Shown: positions 1-8,551 of the stretch, in pieces | Layout of the letters: every line of letters starts with the position of its first letter | Position numbering within the stretch: the first letter of the stretch is position 1 | Program-made: the position numbers and the translations under genes | NCBI GenBank assembly: GCA_949288065.1 | Contig: CASEIL010000013.1 | Span: 1-45,787 of the forward strand | DNA: 45,787 nucleotides | Origin: an uncultured Phascolarctobacterium sp. | Lineage (GTDB): Bacteria > Bacillota > Negativicutes > Acidaminococcales > Acidaminococcaceae | Reading direction: 5' to 3' | Notes under the pieces: generated by a model | The model's input: the letters and a program-made list of their open reading frames with translations, nothing else | What the model was told of the DNA's origin: nothing | The model's database searches: none

Positions 1-70
1 ATTTCTGATACGTTTTAATATAAGTAAAATGTATCAACTAATATTTAATAAATTTTATGAGGTGAGGTAA

Positions 71-3000
71 ATGAAGCGGAGAAAAAATTTAGAAAGGGCA
101 ATCGTATTAGGCTTACTTTTAAGCACAAGTGTTTATGGAAGTGCGTGGGCAATGGAATATCCAACTGGTATTACTGAAAGTGGTACTTATGATGAAGTAT
201 CTACAATTTATACTAATCCATTAACAGGTAAAGCTGTTGACGCTGATGGAAATAAAGTAATTACTGTTAATGGTGAAAGTATTACAATTGATGTTAATAG
301 TGATTTAGCAAAGCAATATGGTATATCTGTAACCGGTGCGCAGGGTAAAGTTAGTGTTAATGCTGATAATGGAATTAAATTTAATTTGTATGGGCAAGGA
401 AGCACTTCTTCTAATAATGTATATGGTGTCAATGCAACGTCTTCAAGTAATGTTGAATTGATTACAAAAAAAGGAAATATCGAAATTCTAGGTGGTGATT
501 CAGATAATAGATTTAATGATACTCTTTATAGGGGTATAAATGCTTCTGGTGGAAGTATTACGCTGGATGCAGAAAAGGGAGACATAATTTTAAAATCATA
601 TACAGCTAAAGATGCTGCACCAGCAACGACATTTAAAGATAATGTTGGAATTTATGCTTCAAAAAATGTAAATTTAAATGCTAATAATGTTGAAATTGAT
701 GTTGATGCTAGTGAAGGAATAGCCAAGGGTATATATACGCTAAATAAAAGTGGTATAGTTGATATTAATGCAGATAACAATGTTAATATTACTGCAAAAG
801 GTGAAGAGGCTTACGGTATTTATACATATGGTTTATCTAGTACAGTTGATATTAATGCAGGTAATAATATATCGATAAGTGCGATAGCAGAAAAAACTTC
901 TTCGAATAATTCAAGCTATGGTAGTTATGCTATTTCTTCGTCTTATCATACTATTAATCTTGATGCAGGAAATAATTTATATCTTAGTGCAGATAGTACT
1001 GATCTGAACAGAGCGTTTGGTTTTTGGGTTGCCAATCAAGGAAAAACAGGTACAACATTAAATACTATTAATGCTGATAATATTGTTAATATTGGAGCAG
1101 ATTTAACAATAAATGATTACGCAACGAGTTCAGCTACGGCAGCAGGTATATATGAACAAGGAAATGGGGAAATACCTCAAACAACAAATGTTACTGCTGG
1201 ACAAGGAATTAATATTATAGCTAATGCTAAAAATAACCTTACCAATAAGCAAGTTAATGCGTATGGCATATATGCACAAACTACAACATTAAATGTTAAA
1301 ACTGGTGTTGCAGAAGTTCAAGATCAGAAAACACCCAATATTAATATAGGGGCAGTAAATAATAGTAAGAATTCTTCGTCTGTTGCTTATGGTATATATG
1401 CTTACCATAGTGATAAATTAGCTCATCAAACAACTATAAATAATAATAATGGTTCAACATATATTTATGGTATTGGTGAAGATAAAGCGTCAGGCAAAGG
1501 CATAGTTATGGATGTATTTAATAGCCAAACAACAGATAATAAGATTGACGTAACAAGTAAATATAATAATATTGTTTATGGTACTCATGGCGCGGTACAA
1601 ATGCATGATGAACAAAGTGATTTAAAAATTAATTCAATAAAAGGAAACAACTGTTTAAGTGCAGATAGCGGTGCGGCAGCAGATATAGATTTAGGCGCAG
1701 ATCTTAATATGATTGCAGAAAGTGGCATCAACAGTTTGGTCTCTGAACAAACTACTGGTTTGAATATTAAAAATAACGGTTCAACAGCTATTTTAACTGG
1801 GTATGGCAACTATATTAACGGCAAAATCAATGGTATTACCGCATCTGATAGTAGTGATGTATCGTTAACAGCTAATAATGGTGCAAATAATATAATTAGC
1901 GGAACAACTGGTATTTCTGCAAATAATAGCGAGGTTACTTTAACTACCAATGATAATGATACCGTTGGTACAGAAAATGAAATATATTCTAATAATATTG
2001 AAGGTGCTTCTACTGGCATTAATGCTACTAATAGTAATGTTGTTATAGATGCAATAAAAGGCAGTAATGCAATAACTGGTACGAGTGCTTATGGTGTTTA
2101 TTCATATAACTCGGATGTAGATATTCAAGCTCAAGAAATTAATAATATTACTTCAAATTCTTATGGTATTTATGCAAGTGTTAATGCGCAAGTTGATATT
2201 ATTTCAAATACTTTAAATAATATTAATGCAGGTCAGTTTGGTATAGTATCTTATGATGGTACTGTAAATGTTAATGCAGGAGCTGGCAGCAATTTAATAA
2301 CAGGTAAAAATTATAGTATTTATGCTGCTCACAACTATTCCGGTTATGAAAATAATAAAATAATATTAGATGGTAAAAATAATATTTTAAAATCTGACAA
2401 TGGTATTGGTATTTACTCCAGCGATGATATAACAATCGTTGATTTAGATGCTGATGCTAATAATACCATTTACGCCGGCGAACTTGCATATTATGATTCT
2501 GAAGATGGTGGCGGCATTTATGGTAGCAAAAAAGCTATTGATGCCCGCAGTGGTAGTACAGTATCTTTAGATGCCGGTGAAGCTAACGCACTTTCCGGTG
2601 CTGTATATGCAACTGGAGCTGGTACTACTGTTGATTTGATAAGCACTGGTGAAGGTACATACAGTAACAACAATGACATTCGTTCTGCAGCAACTATAGC
2701 TAATGCCGGTGGACTTACCGATACTACTGTAATTTCTGCTTTATATGCTGAAAATGGTGCAAATATTTCCGTATCCGGTGAGAGAAATGTTATCAGAACA
2801 TATGCAGATTATGATAAACCGGAAGAACTGGAACGTGTTGTTTGGGCATATGATACAGCAGATATTACTATTGACGGCGCTACAATTATTGGCACTGATA
2901 CTTATGAAAAGAGCAGTAACAGCAACGATATTGCTATTGCAGCGGGTACTGCAACCGGATTAACTGGGGAAATTGTAAGTGCGCCTGTAGAAGACCGTGC

Positions 3001-4972
3001 AACGGTAACCTTAACTTATGATAACTTTAAAACTAATGATGGACGGGAAGCTACAAGTTCTATTACTGGCGATATTCTTTCGGCTTATGAGGGTTTGGTA
3101 GATATAAAGGCGAAAGACGGCAGCAATGCAGGTGTTAATATTACCGGTAATTTGCTTGCAGGTAATAACGGCATTTTAAATGTTAATCTTGGCAATGGCG
3201 GCGTTTTAACAGGCCGTGCCGATGATTATGGCGATGCAGGCGCTAATGAAGCAGGTTTTGGCAGTGGTAATGACGGGCATCAAAGTCTTGAATTCTTTGA
3301 CCCTGCGTTCAGTAGTGATATTTATAAAGGCGGCGAAGTTAACCTTACAATGGGAGATAATTCCCGCTGGAATGTAACCGGCCAAAGCTGGATTACCAGT
3401 ATTACTACTTCTGATGAAGAAGAAACGGCAGAAAATAACCATATTATTGACCTTATTTCTGCAAATACAGATAGAAATGAAACTGCGCACGCTCTTACCG
3501 TTTACAATTTTGACGGTAACGCAACCTTTAATATGAGCCTTGATGCTGACCGTGACGTAAGCGATATGCTGTATATTAAAAATGCAGACGGCAACTATAT
3601 TGTAAACGTTATAGACGCAGTAACGGAAGAAGATATGTATGCAGCAAGAACTGACGGCGGCACTTTTGATGGTTTGCGCTTTGCTACTGTTGGTAAGGAT
3701 TCTACTGCAAGCTTTAGAGCTATTACCTATGATGCAGGCTTTAATAATGTTGAATATATTATTGGCAGCGATAGCTATGATGAAAGCACGGAAAACCATC
3801 ATTATAACGGTACAGAGCTTACCAGTGAAAAACCTGGCGATACCACTGTTGATGAATTCTTTGAAAATAATGGCACTCCGGGTTCGACTACCGAAGCAAC
3901 AAACGGCATAGCAAAAGCATCGTTTATGGCTTTGGCTGCGAATGAAACCGGTAACACCGAAGCTGGAACAGCTGAAAATGACGATTTAACTGATGTAGAA
4001 GTTAACACCAATGAAACTACAAACTTTAAACTTATCGGCGTTAAGAATACAGAACTTAGTGATGGCGGCAAAACCATGCTGAATATGAGCCGTGCTAACT
4101 ACAGCAATGCCATTTACATGGACAGGTTAAATAAACGCCTTGGCGAAGCACGTTACATTAACAGCGAAGAAGAGGACGGTATGTGGGTACGCATCCGCCA
4201 CGACAGGATTGGTAAAACTGACGCTTACCGCAGCCAGAACACCATGTATGAACTTGGTTACGACAAGAAACAGGACTGCGATAACGGCGAGCGCCGCGTA
4301 GGTTTTGCGGTTGACTATATGCACGGCGACACCGGTTACAGCGATATTGCAGGCAAAGGTGAAATTGACCGTTACGGTTTGTGGCTGTATGATACCTGGA
4401 TGGGAAACAAAGGCCACTATGTAGACTATGTTGCTAAATGGGGACACCTTGACAACGAATTTGAAATTTACAATAGCCGTGGACAAGTAACCGGTGATTA
4501 CAGCAACAACGTATTCAGCGTAAGCGCAGAATATGGACGCAAAAAAGATATGGGCAACGACTGGTACATTGAGCCGCAGGCACAGCTGCAGCTGGCACGC
4601 GTAACCGGTGCAGACTATGTAACAAGCCAGGGCACTAAGGTTAGCGTAGATGGCATTAACAGCTTAATCGGCCGTGCAGGCTTCCGCCTTGGTAAAGATT
4701 TTGGCGAAGAAAAACAAAGCACTGTTTACTTTAAAGCAGACGTGCTGCACGAATTTCTTGGCGACCAGGACATTAGTGCGCTTGACGCTACTACTAACGG
4801 CAGCTGGGATACTATCAGCTACGAAAACGAAGGCACCTGGTATGATGTAGGCTTTGGTTTTGCAACCATGATGAGCAAAAACAGCTATGCGTTCCTCGAT
4901 TTGGAAAAATCCTTCGGGCACGATAATGATGAAACTTATCAAATTAATGCCGGCGTACAGTGGACGTTCTGA
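71..4972 (+). CDS. Autotransporter (type Va) outer-membrane/secreted protein
   Basis: A 1633-residue protein starting at ATG 71 behind a strong AGGTGAGG ribosome site. Residues 1-27 form a signal peptide (MKRRK, hydrophobic core, SAWA cleavage). About residues 30-1340 are a repetitive Asn/Asp/Ile/Gly-rich passenger with recurring NADN-N-NI and YGIYA-like units, as expected for a right-handed beta-helix. The last ~270 residues, from about NMSRANYSNAIYMDRLNKR, look like an autotransporter beta-barrel and end in the outer-membrane signature W-T-F. It should be exported by Sec, inserted by Bam and display the passenger on the surface, perhaps as an adhesin; ligand unknown. Base composition changes inside the gene: AT-rich with AAT/GAT codons up to about 2450, then GC-richer and host-like. 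Confidence 0.9.
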   Translation: MKRRKNLERAIVLGLLLSTSVYGSAWAMEYPTGITESGTYDEVSTIYTNPLTGKAVDADGNKVITVNGESITIDVNSDLAKQYGISVTGAQGKVSVNADNGIKFNLYGQGSTSSNNVYGVNATSSSNVELITKKGNIEILGGDSDNRFNDTLYRGINASGGSITLDAEKGDIILKSYTAKDAAPATTFKDNVGIYASKNVNLNANNVEIDVDASEGIAKGIYTLNKSGIVDINADNNVNITAKGEEAYGIYTYGLSSTVDINAGNNISISAIAEKTSSNNSSYGSYAISSSYHTINLDAGNNLYLSADSTDLNRAFGFWVANQGKTGTTLNTINADNIVNIGADLTINDYATSSATAAGIYEQGNGEIPQTTNVTAGQGINIIANAKNNLTNKQVNAYGIYAQTTTLNVKTGVAEVQDQKTPNINIGAVNNSKNSSSVAYGIYAYHSDKLAHQTTINNNNGSTYIYGIGEDKASGKGIVMDVFNSQTTDNKIDVTSKYNNIVYGTHGAVQMHDEQSDLKINSIKGNNCLSADSGAAADIDLGADLNMIAESGINSLVSEQTTGLNIKNNGSTAILTGYGNYINGKINGITASDSSDVSLTANNGANNIISGTTGISANNSEVTLTTNDNDTVGTENEIYSNNIEGASTGINATNSNVVIDAIKGSNAITGTSAYGVYSYNSDVDIQAQEINNITSNSYGIYASVNAQVDIISNTLNNINAGQFGIVSYDGTVNVNAGAGSNLITGKNYSIYAAHNYSGYENNKIILDGKNNILKSDNGIGIYSSDDITIVDLDADANNTIYAGELAYYDSEDGGGIYGSKKAIDARSGSTVSLDAGEANALSGAVYATGAGTTVDLISTGEGTYSNNNDIRSAATIANAGGLTDTTVISALYAENGANISVSGERNVIRTYADYDKPEELERVVWAYDTADITIDGATIIGTDTYEKSSNSNDIAIAAGTATGLTGEIVSAPVEDRATVTLTYDNFKTNDGREATSSITGDILSAYEGLVDIKAKDGSNAGVNITGNLLAGNNGILNVNLGNGGVLTGRADDYGDAGANEAGFGSGNDGHQSLEFFDPAFSSDIYKGGEVNLTMGDNSRWNVTGQSWITSITTSDEEETAENNHIIDLISANTDRNETAHALTVYNFDGNATFNMSLDADRDVSDMLYIKNADGNYIVNVIDAVTEEDMYAARTDGGTFDGLRFATVGKDSTASFRAITYDAGFNNVEYIIGSDSYDESTENHHYNGTELTSEKPGDTTVDEFFENNGTPGSTTEATNGIAKASFMALAANETGNTEAGTAENDDLTDVEVNTNETTNFKLIGVKNTELSDGGKTMLNMSRANYSNAIYMDRLNKRLGEARYINSEEEDGMWVRIRHDRIGKTDAYRSQNTMYELGYDKKQDCDNGERRVGFAVDYMHGDTGYSDIAGKGEIDRYGLWLYDTWMGNKGHYVDYVAKWGHLDNEFEIYNSRGQVTGDYSNNVFSVSAEYGRKKDMGNDWYIEPQAQLQLARVTGADYVTSQGTKVSVDGINSLIGRAGFRLGKDFGEEKQSTVYFKADVLHEFLGDQDISALDATTNGSWDTISYENEGTWYDVGFGFATMMSKNSYAFLDLEKSFGHDNDETYQINAGVQWTF

Positions 4973-4978
4973 TAAAAA

Positions 4979-5008
4979 ACAAAAGGGAGCTTTGCTCCCT
5001 TTTGTTTT
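4979..5008 (+). terminator. Intrinsic terminator of the autotransporter gene
   Basis: A 12-bp perfect stem (ACAAAAGGGAGC with GCTCCCTTTTGT) around a TTT loop starts 6 bases after the stop codon. The 3' arm contains TTTTG-TTTT, so it should work as a Rho-independent terminator. Confidence 0.9.
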
Positions 5009-5126
5009 AAACCGATATTAATATAAAATTATAGTTTTTGTTTTTAAAAGTTTGGAAATTAATTATTGTTCTTTGTATGAAGGTTTATACTATATTCTTA
5101 CTATTTTATTCATTGTTCATTCTTTG

Positions 5127-5614
5127 TAACCAAAGAACGAACCAAGAAAGTTCTGCGGCTAGTCGGATTTTTTGCTGCGTCGCTAACGCGACTTGCTGCG
5201 CAACTATTAGTATCGCAACTGCAAAAATTCGAGAGTCGCTGCGCTCGACACGATTTTTGCAGTTGCTTTTAAGTAAATGTTGCTAAAATCCGATGCCGCG
5301 TGCTGCTGTATGTCGTACTTTTTGAGTATTTTATATCGGCAAACGCATAACGTACTTTAGCAGTTGTCTTTAAAAGTACGGTAACAATTTAACCAAAATA
5401 GAAATGTACCAAAAGTGCTAATTTGAGCGGAGCCGCGACTTTCAAAAAATAAGCGTAGACTTCCCATCAAAAGGTACTTGCAGCATTTGCCGAGGATGTT
5501 TGAGCTTGCAAAGCAAGCGAGTTCCGCAGGCGCTGCAAGTGGCAAACTTATTTGATACGGAGCGGTTAAATTTTTTGCAGGAGCGCGACTTTTCTTAGCC
5601 GGTTCTTTTGGTCG
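5127..5614. repeat. Palindrome-rich intergenic repeat with imperfect inverted ends
   Basis: The interval 5010-5722 has no convincing gene. The sequence around 5128-5150 (ACCAAAGAAC..AAGAAAG) recurs in reverse complement around 5588-5613 (ACCAAAAGAACCGGCTAAGAAA). Between them lie strong hairpins, notably a 14-bp perfect stem 5215-5228/5253-5266 (GCAACTGCAAAAAT/ATTTTTGCAGTTGC), and shorter ones such as TTGCAAAGCAA near 5510. This is the shape of a MITE- or REP-type non-coding repeat. No transposase is present, and copy number in the genome cannot be judged from this window. Confidence 0.5.
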
Positions 5615-5722
5615 CTCAAAAGAATCGGCATGAATAAAAAAGTAAATAAAGAATGATTAAACTTTATTCAAAGACACAAACAAAATAACACTAAAAATAT
5701 TTGAGATTAAAGAGGAAAAAAC

Positions 5723-6070
5723 ATGCCAATTATTCAACCGTTAGATAAGGCAATAGAACAAGAAATCGCCGCTAAGGGCGGCATAATAGAATTCTGCCTG
5801 TACAACCCGCGCAGCAAAACAGGTATGCGCAGCTGGGAGGTAAAAATAAAAAATGCCGATGGCAGCCGCAGTGTGCTGGTAATCCGCGACAGCGGGGTTA
5901 ATATTGAGCAGGTCGAAGTGCCGGTGCGCCGTTTTGCCACGCGTGCAGAGCGCAATGCCGAAATTTGCCGCTTGTACAGCGAAGAAAACCTTTCGCAGGT
6001 ATTTTTGGCAAACCTTTTCAGCATAACGCAGCCTTCGGTATCGCTTATAATTAAACAAATGAAGAAGTAA
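5723..6070 (+). CDS. Small protein with C-terminal helix-turn-helix
   Basis: A 115-residue protein with AGAGGA ribosome site 9 bases before ATG. The N-terminal ~75 residues are mixed alpha/beta with no family I recognise. The C-terminus, about residues 78-115 (NAEICRLYSEENLSQVFLANLF, then ITQPSVSLIIKQM), reads as a DNA-binding helix-turn-helix of the sort that selects 'active operon, next site' in recombinase-like or Sigma70-region-4-like proteins. It stands alone between a repeat and a terminator, so neighbours do not suggest a target. Probably a regulator; the function of the N-terminal part is unknown. Confidence 0.6.
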   Translation: MPIIQPLDKAIEQEIAAKGGIIEFCLYNPRSKTGMRSWEVKIKNADGSRSVLVIRDSGVNIEQVEVPVRRFATRAERNAEICRLYSEENLSQVFLANLFSITQPSVSLIIKQMKK

Positions 6071-6084
6071 AAAGATATTTCCCC

Positions 6085-6113
6085 GCCGCAGCATTTATTT
6101 GCTGTGGCTTTTT
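6085..6113 (+). terminator. Intrinsic terminator after the HTH gene
   Basis: GCCGCAGCA (6085-6093) pairs with TGCTGTGGC (6100-6108), with one G-U, and is followed by TTTTT. It starts 15 bases after the stop codon at 6070. Confidence 0.8.
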
Positions 6114-6180
6114 GGTTTTTGTTATATAATATAAGTAGTAAGTTTAATTGAGCGATTTTTGCGAAGGGGGCATGGGATAT

Positions 6181-7875
6181 ATGGCAAAAAAGGTTTTGAT
6201 TATCGGCGGTGTGGCGGCAGGGATGAAAACGGCTTCGCGCCTGCGCCGCAGGGATAAGGACGCACAGATTACGGTTATTGAGCGCGGCGAGCTGGTAAGT
6301 TACGGCGCGTGCGGTTTTCCGTATTACATCAGCGACGAGGTTAAAAATTTTGACGAGTTTACGCATACGCCGCAGGGCATTGCGCGCGATGTAAAATATT
6401 TTAAAAACGTAAAGGGCATTGACGTTTTAACCCGCCACGAGGCGCAGAAGATTAACCGCGCGGAAAAAACGGTTACGGTGCTGGATAAAACAAGCGGTAA
6501 AACGGAAGATATGCCTTACGATGTTTTGGTGCTGGGCACGGGTGCAACGCCGGTGCGTTTGCCGGTTCCGGGCGCTGATTTGGCGGGCATCCATAACTTC
6601 TGGTTCCCGTGGGAGGCGCAGGCCGTTAAGGCGGAGCTTGCCGCAAACAAGGTTACGGATGTGGTAATTGTCGGCGCGGGCTTTATTGGCATGGAGCTGG
6701 CAGAAGCGTTTAACAACCTTGGCGTGAAGGTTAGCGTGGTGGAGATGCAGGACCGCATTCTGCCGCAGATGCTCGATTTGGAAATGGCGGAGCTGGCGGT
6801 GAAACCCGTTGCCGCTGCGGGCATTAACCTGTGCCTTGGCGAAAAAACTGTTGCCTTTGAGGGCACGGAGCGTGTAACTGCAGTGCGCACTGATAAACGC
6901 ACTATTCCGGCGCAGCTGGTTGTTGTGGCCGTGGGCGTGCGCCCGAATGTGGAGCTGGCGCGCGGGGCCGGGCTTGCGATTGGCCCGACGGGCTGCATTG
7001 CCGTTAACGAATATATGCAGACGAGCGACCCCTGCATTTATGCGGGCGGTGACTGCGCGGAAAATACTCACCGCGTAAGCGGAGCGAAAATTTTTGCGCC
7101 GATGGGCAGCACTGCCAACAAGCACGGGCGCGTAATTGCCGATAATATTTGCGGCGATATGGTTAAATACCCCGGAGTTTTGGGCACGGGGCTGTGCCGT
7201 ATGCCGGGCATGGAAGCAGGCAGCACGGGGCTGAACGAGCGCACTGCCGCCGCTGCCGGTATTGATTTTGCCAGCGTTATTGTGCCGGGCTTTGACCGTT
7301 TGGGTTATATGCCGGGCGCAGGGCGCATTGTGCTGAAGCTGTTTGCCGATAAAAAGACGCATAAGGTTATCGGCGCGCAGGCAGTGGGGCAAAGCGTCGA
7401 TAAGCGTATCGACACTTTGGTTGCCGCTATCAGCATGGGCGCCACGCTGGAGGATTTGAGCGAGTTTGACATCGGCTACGCGCCGCCGTTTAACGGGCCG
7501 ATTGACAACATTGCCACGGCTGCCAATGTGCTTTTAAACAAAATTGAAGGGCGTTTGCGCAGCATTAACCCCAAAGATTTTAAAGAACTGTGCAAGGATG
7601 CAGGCTACACGCTGGTTGACGTGCGCACGCCGGGCGAATTTAAGGCGTGCCATGTGGCGGGCTGCTGCAATATTGTGAACCTGCCGCTGGATAAGGTGCG
7701 CGCAAATTGCTGCACCGCGCTGCCGGATAAGGACGCAAAACTGGTTTGCAGCTGTCAGATTGACCTGCGCGGCTATGAGGCAGAAACGATGCTGAGGCAG
7801 GCTGGCTACAAAAATGTGCAGAGCCTTGAGGGCAGCATGAGCGCCTGGCCCTACGAAACTGAAAAAAGCAAATAA
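6181..7875 (+). CDS. CoA-disulfide reductase-like FAD/NAD(P)H oxidoreductase with rhodanese domain
   Basis: I choose ATG 6181 (564 residues), placed 10 bases after GAAGGGGG; TTG 6148 and ATG 6172 are in frame but badly spaced. The N-terminus has the FAD dinucleotide fold VLIIGGVAAGMKTASRLRR, then the redox-active SYGACGFPYY cysteine of the CoA-disulfide reductase/NADH oxidase branch. A second NAD(P)H fold (VVIVGAGFIGMELAE) and the FAD motif IYAGGDCAE follow. From about residue 470 a rhodanese domain ends in CSCQIDLRGYEAE with the catalytic-loop cysteine. The fusion matches CoADR-RHD proteins that reduce CoA disulfide, persulfides or polysulfide in the cytoplasm; which substrate applies here is not decidable. 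Related FAD-dependent oxidoreductases are the alternative. Confidence 0.85.
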   Translation: MAKKVLIIGGVAAGMKTASRLRRRDKDAQITVIERGELVSYGACGFPYYISDEVKNFDEFTHTPQGIARDVKYFKNVKGIDVLTRHEAQKINRAEKTVTVLDKTSGKTEDMPYDVLVLGTGATPVRLPVPGADLAGIHNFWFPWEAQAVKAELAANKVTDVVIVGAGFIGMELAEAFNNLGVKVSVVEMQDRILPQMLDLEMAELAVKPVAAAGINLCLGEKTVAFEGTERVTAVRTDKRTIPAQLVVVAVGVRPNVELARGAGLAIGPTGCIAVNEYMQTSDPCIYAGGDCAENTHRVSGAKIFAPMGSTANKHGRVIADNICGDMVKYPGVLGTGLCRMPGMEAGSTGLNERTAAAAGIDFASVIVPGFDRLGYMPGAGRIVLKLFADKKTHKVIGAQAVGQSVDKRIDTLVAAISMGATLEDLSEFDIGYAPPFNGPIDNIATAANVLLNKIEGRLRSINPKDFKELCKDAGYTLVDVRTPGEFKACHVAGCCNIVNLPLDKVRANCCTALPDKDAKLVCSCQIDLRGYEAETMLRQAGYKNVQSLEGSMSAWPYETEKSK

Positions 7876-7892
7876 CAAAATGTGTAAATTTA

Positions 7893-7921
7893 TTGACACA
7901 ATGGGCGGCTATTGGTAAAAT
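7893..7921 (+). promoter_or_regulatory. Promoter of the purine operon
   Basis: TTGACA (7893-7898), 17-bp spacer, TAAAAT (7916-7921): near-consensus sigma-A. Transcription would start near 7928, leaving a leader of about 100 nt before purE. Confidence 0.85.
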
Positions 7922-7928
7922 AAAGTAA

Positions 7929-8031
7929 TAATATTATTTATGTAAAGACGCCCGGAAGAATTGTAGTTGGTTGAACAGCACAATGAAGTTTTTATGCCGG
8001 GCTTTATTTTTTACTGAAAGGCAGTGGGAAA
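7929..8031 (+). promoter_or_regulatory. Structured purE leader with terminator-like hairpin
   Basis: In the ~100-nt leader GCCCGG (7950-7955) pairs with CCGGGC (7997-8002). Inside it ATTGT (7960-7964) pairs with ACAAT (7980-7984). A T-tract (TTTATTTTTT, 8003-8012) follows directly, then the purE ribosome site. The arrangement promoter / hairpin / T-run / gene suggests transcription attenuation. It does not fit the three-way-junction purine riboswitch, and I could not match it to the ZTP (pfl) class, so the ligand or factor is unknown. Confidence 0.55.
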
Positions 8032-8529
8032 ATGAAAGTTGCAATTATCATGGGCAGCAATTCTGACTGGCCGGTGCTTGAACCGGCGGAAAAAACTTTA
8101 AAAAGTTTTGGCGTTGAAGTAGAAGTTGTGGTTGCATCCGCACACCGCACTCCCGAAATGGTGCACGAATTTGCGGCAGGCGCACGCGAGCGCGGCGTTG
8201 AGGTTATTATTGCCGCAGCAGGCGCAGCAGCCCATCTGGGCGGCGTTATTGCTGCATTTACCACACTGCCGGTAATTGGCATACCTATTAATGCCACCCC
8301 GCTTAACGGCATGGATTCCCTTTTAAGCTTCGTGCAGATGCCTTCCGGCATTCCGGTTGCGACGATGGCTATTAACGGCGCTAAAAACGCTGCGCTTTTT
8401 GCAGTGCAGATTTTGGCAACCAAATACCCCGAGCTTGTTGAAAAGCTTGCCGCAGACCGCGAAAAAATGAAAGCAGAAGTAAAAGCCAAGGGCGAAAAGC
8501 TGGCTGCTCAGCGTGCAGCTGAAGCATAA
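8032..8529 (+). CDS. purE: N5-carboxyaminoimidazole ribonucleotide mutase PurE
   Basis: The 165-residue protein catalyses the carboxylation step of de novo purine synthesis, giving CAIR. It has the family's signature segments in order: GSNSDWPVLEPA near the N-terminus, ASAHRTPEMV (phosphate and AIR binding), AAGAAAHLGGVIAAFTTLPV and the C-terminal INGAKNAALFAVQILA. Length and motifs resemble the bacterial class I mutase that works with PurK, but purK is not in this window; a stand-alone class II carboxylase is less likely. It is the first gene of the pur operon, 20 bases after the leader T-tract, with AAAGGCAGTGGG as ribosome site. Confidence 0.93.
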   Translation: MKVAIIMGSNSDWPVLEPAEKTLKSFGVEVEVVVASAHRTPEMVHEFAAGARERGVEVIIAAAGAAAHLGGVIAAFTTLPVIGIPINATPLNGMDSLLSFVQMPSGIPVATMAINGAKNAALFAVQILATKYPELVEKLAADREKMKAEVKAKGEKLAAQRAAEA

Positions 8530-8551
8530 GCCGGCGGAAAGGGAGCAGAGA

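Noticed and set aside
400..2450. Repeated AAT-rich units as a possible CRISPR array
   Set aside because: The repeats are degenerate, in frame, and form part of the beta-helix passenger; no constant repeat with unique spacers.
3206..3802. 198-codon minus-strand frame in the autotransporter gene
   Set aside because: Antisense of the barrel-linker region, with Ile/Ala/Cys-rich nonsense composition.
5038..5286. An 82-codon plus-strand open frame in the intergenic repeat
   Set aside because: No ribosome site, odd Cys/Leu composition, and it runs through the perfect hairpin at 5215-5266; better explained by repeat structure.
6148..6180. TTG 6148 as start of the flavoprotein
   Set aside because: GAAGGGGG lies after it at 6163-6170 and is ideally spaced for ATG 6181.
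6427..7392. 321-codon minus-strand frame opposite the CoADR gene
   Set aside because: Shadow of a strongly supported GC-rich gene; His/Arg/Ala-rich composition with no motif.
7929..8031. Classical purine riboswitch before purE
   Set aside because: Only two nested helices are seen, without the three-way junction and paired loops of that class.
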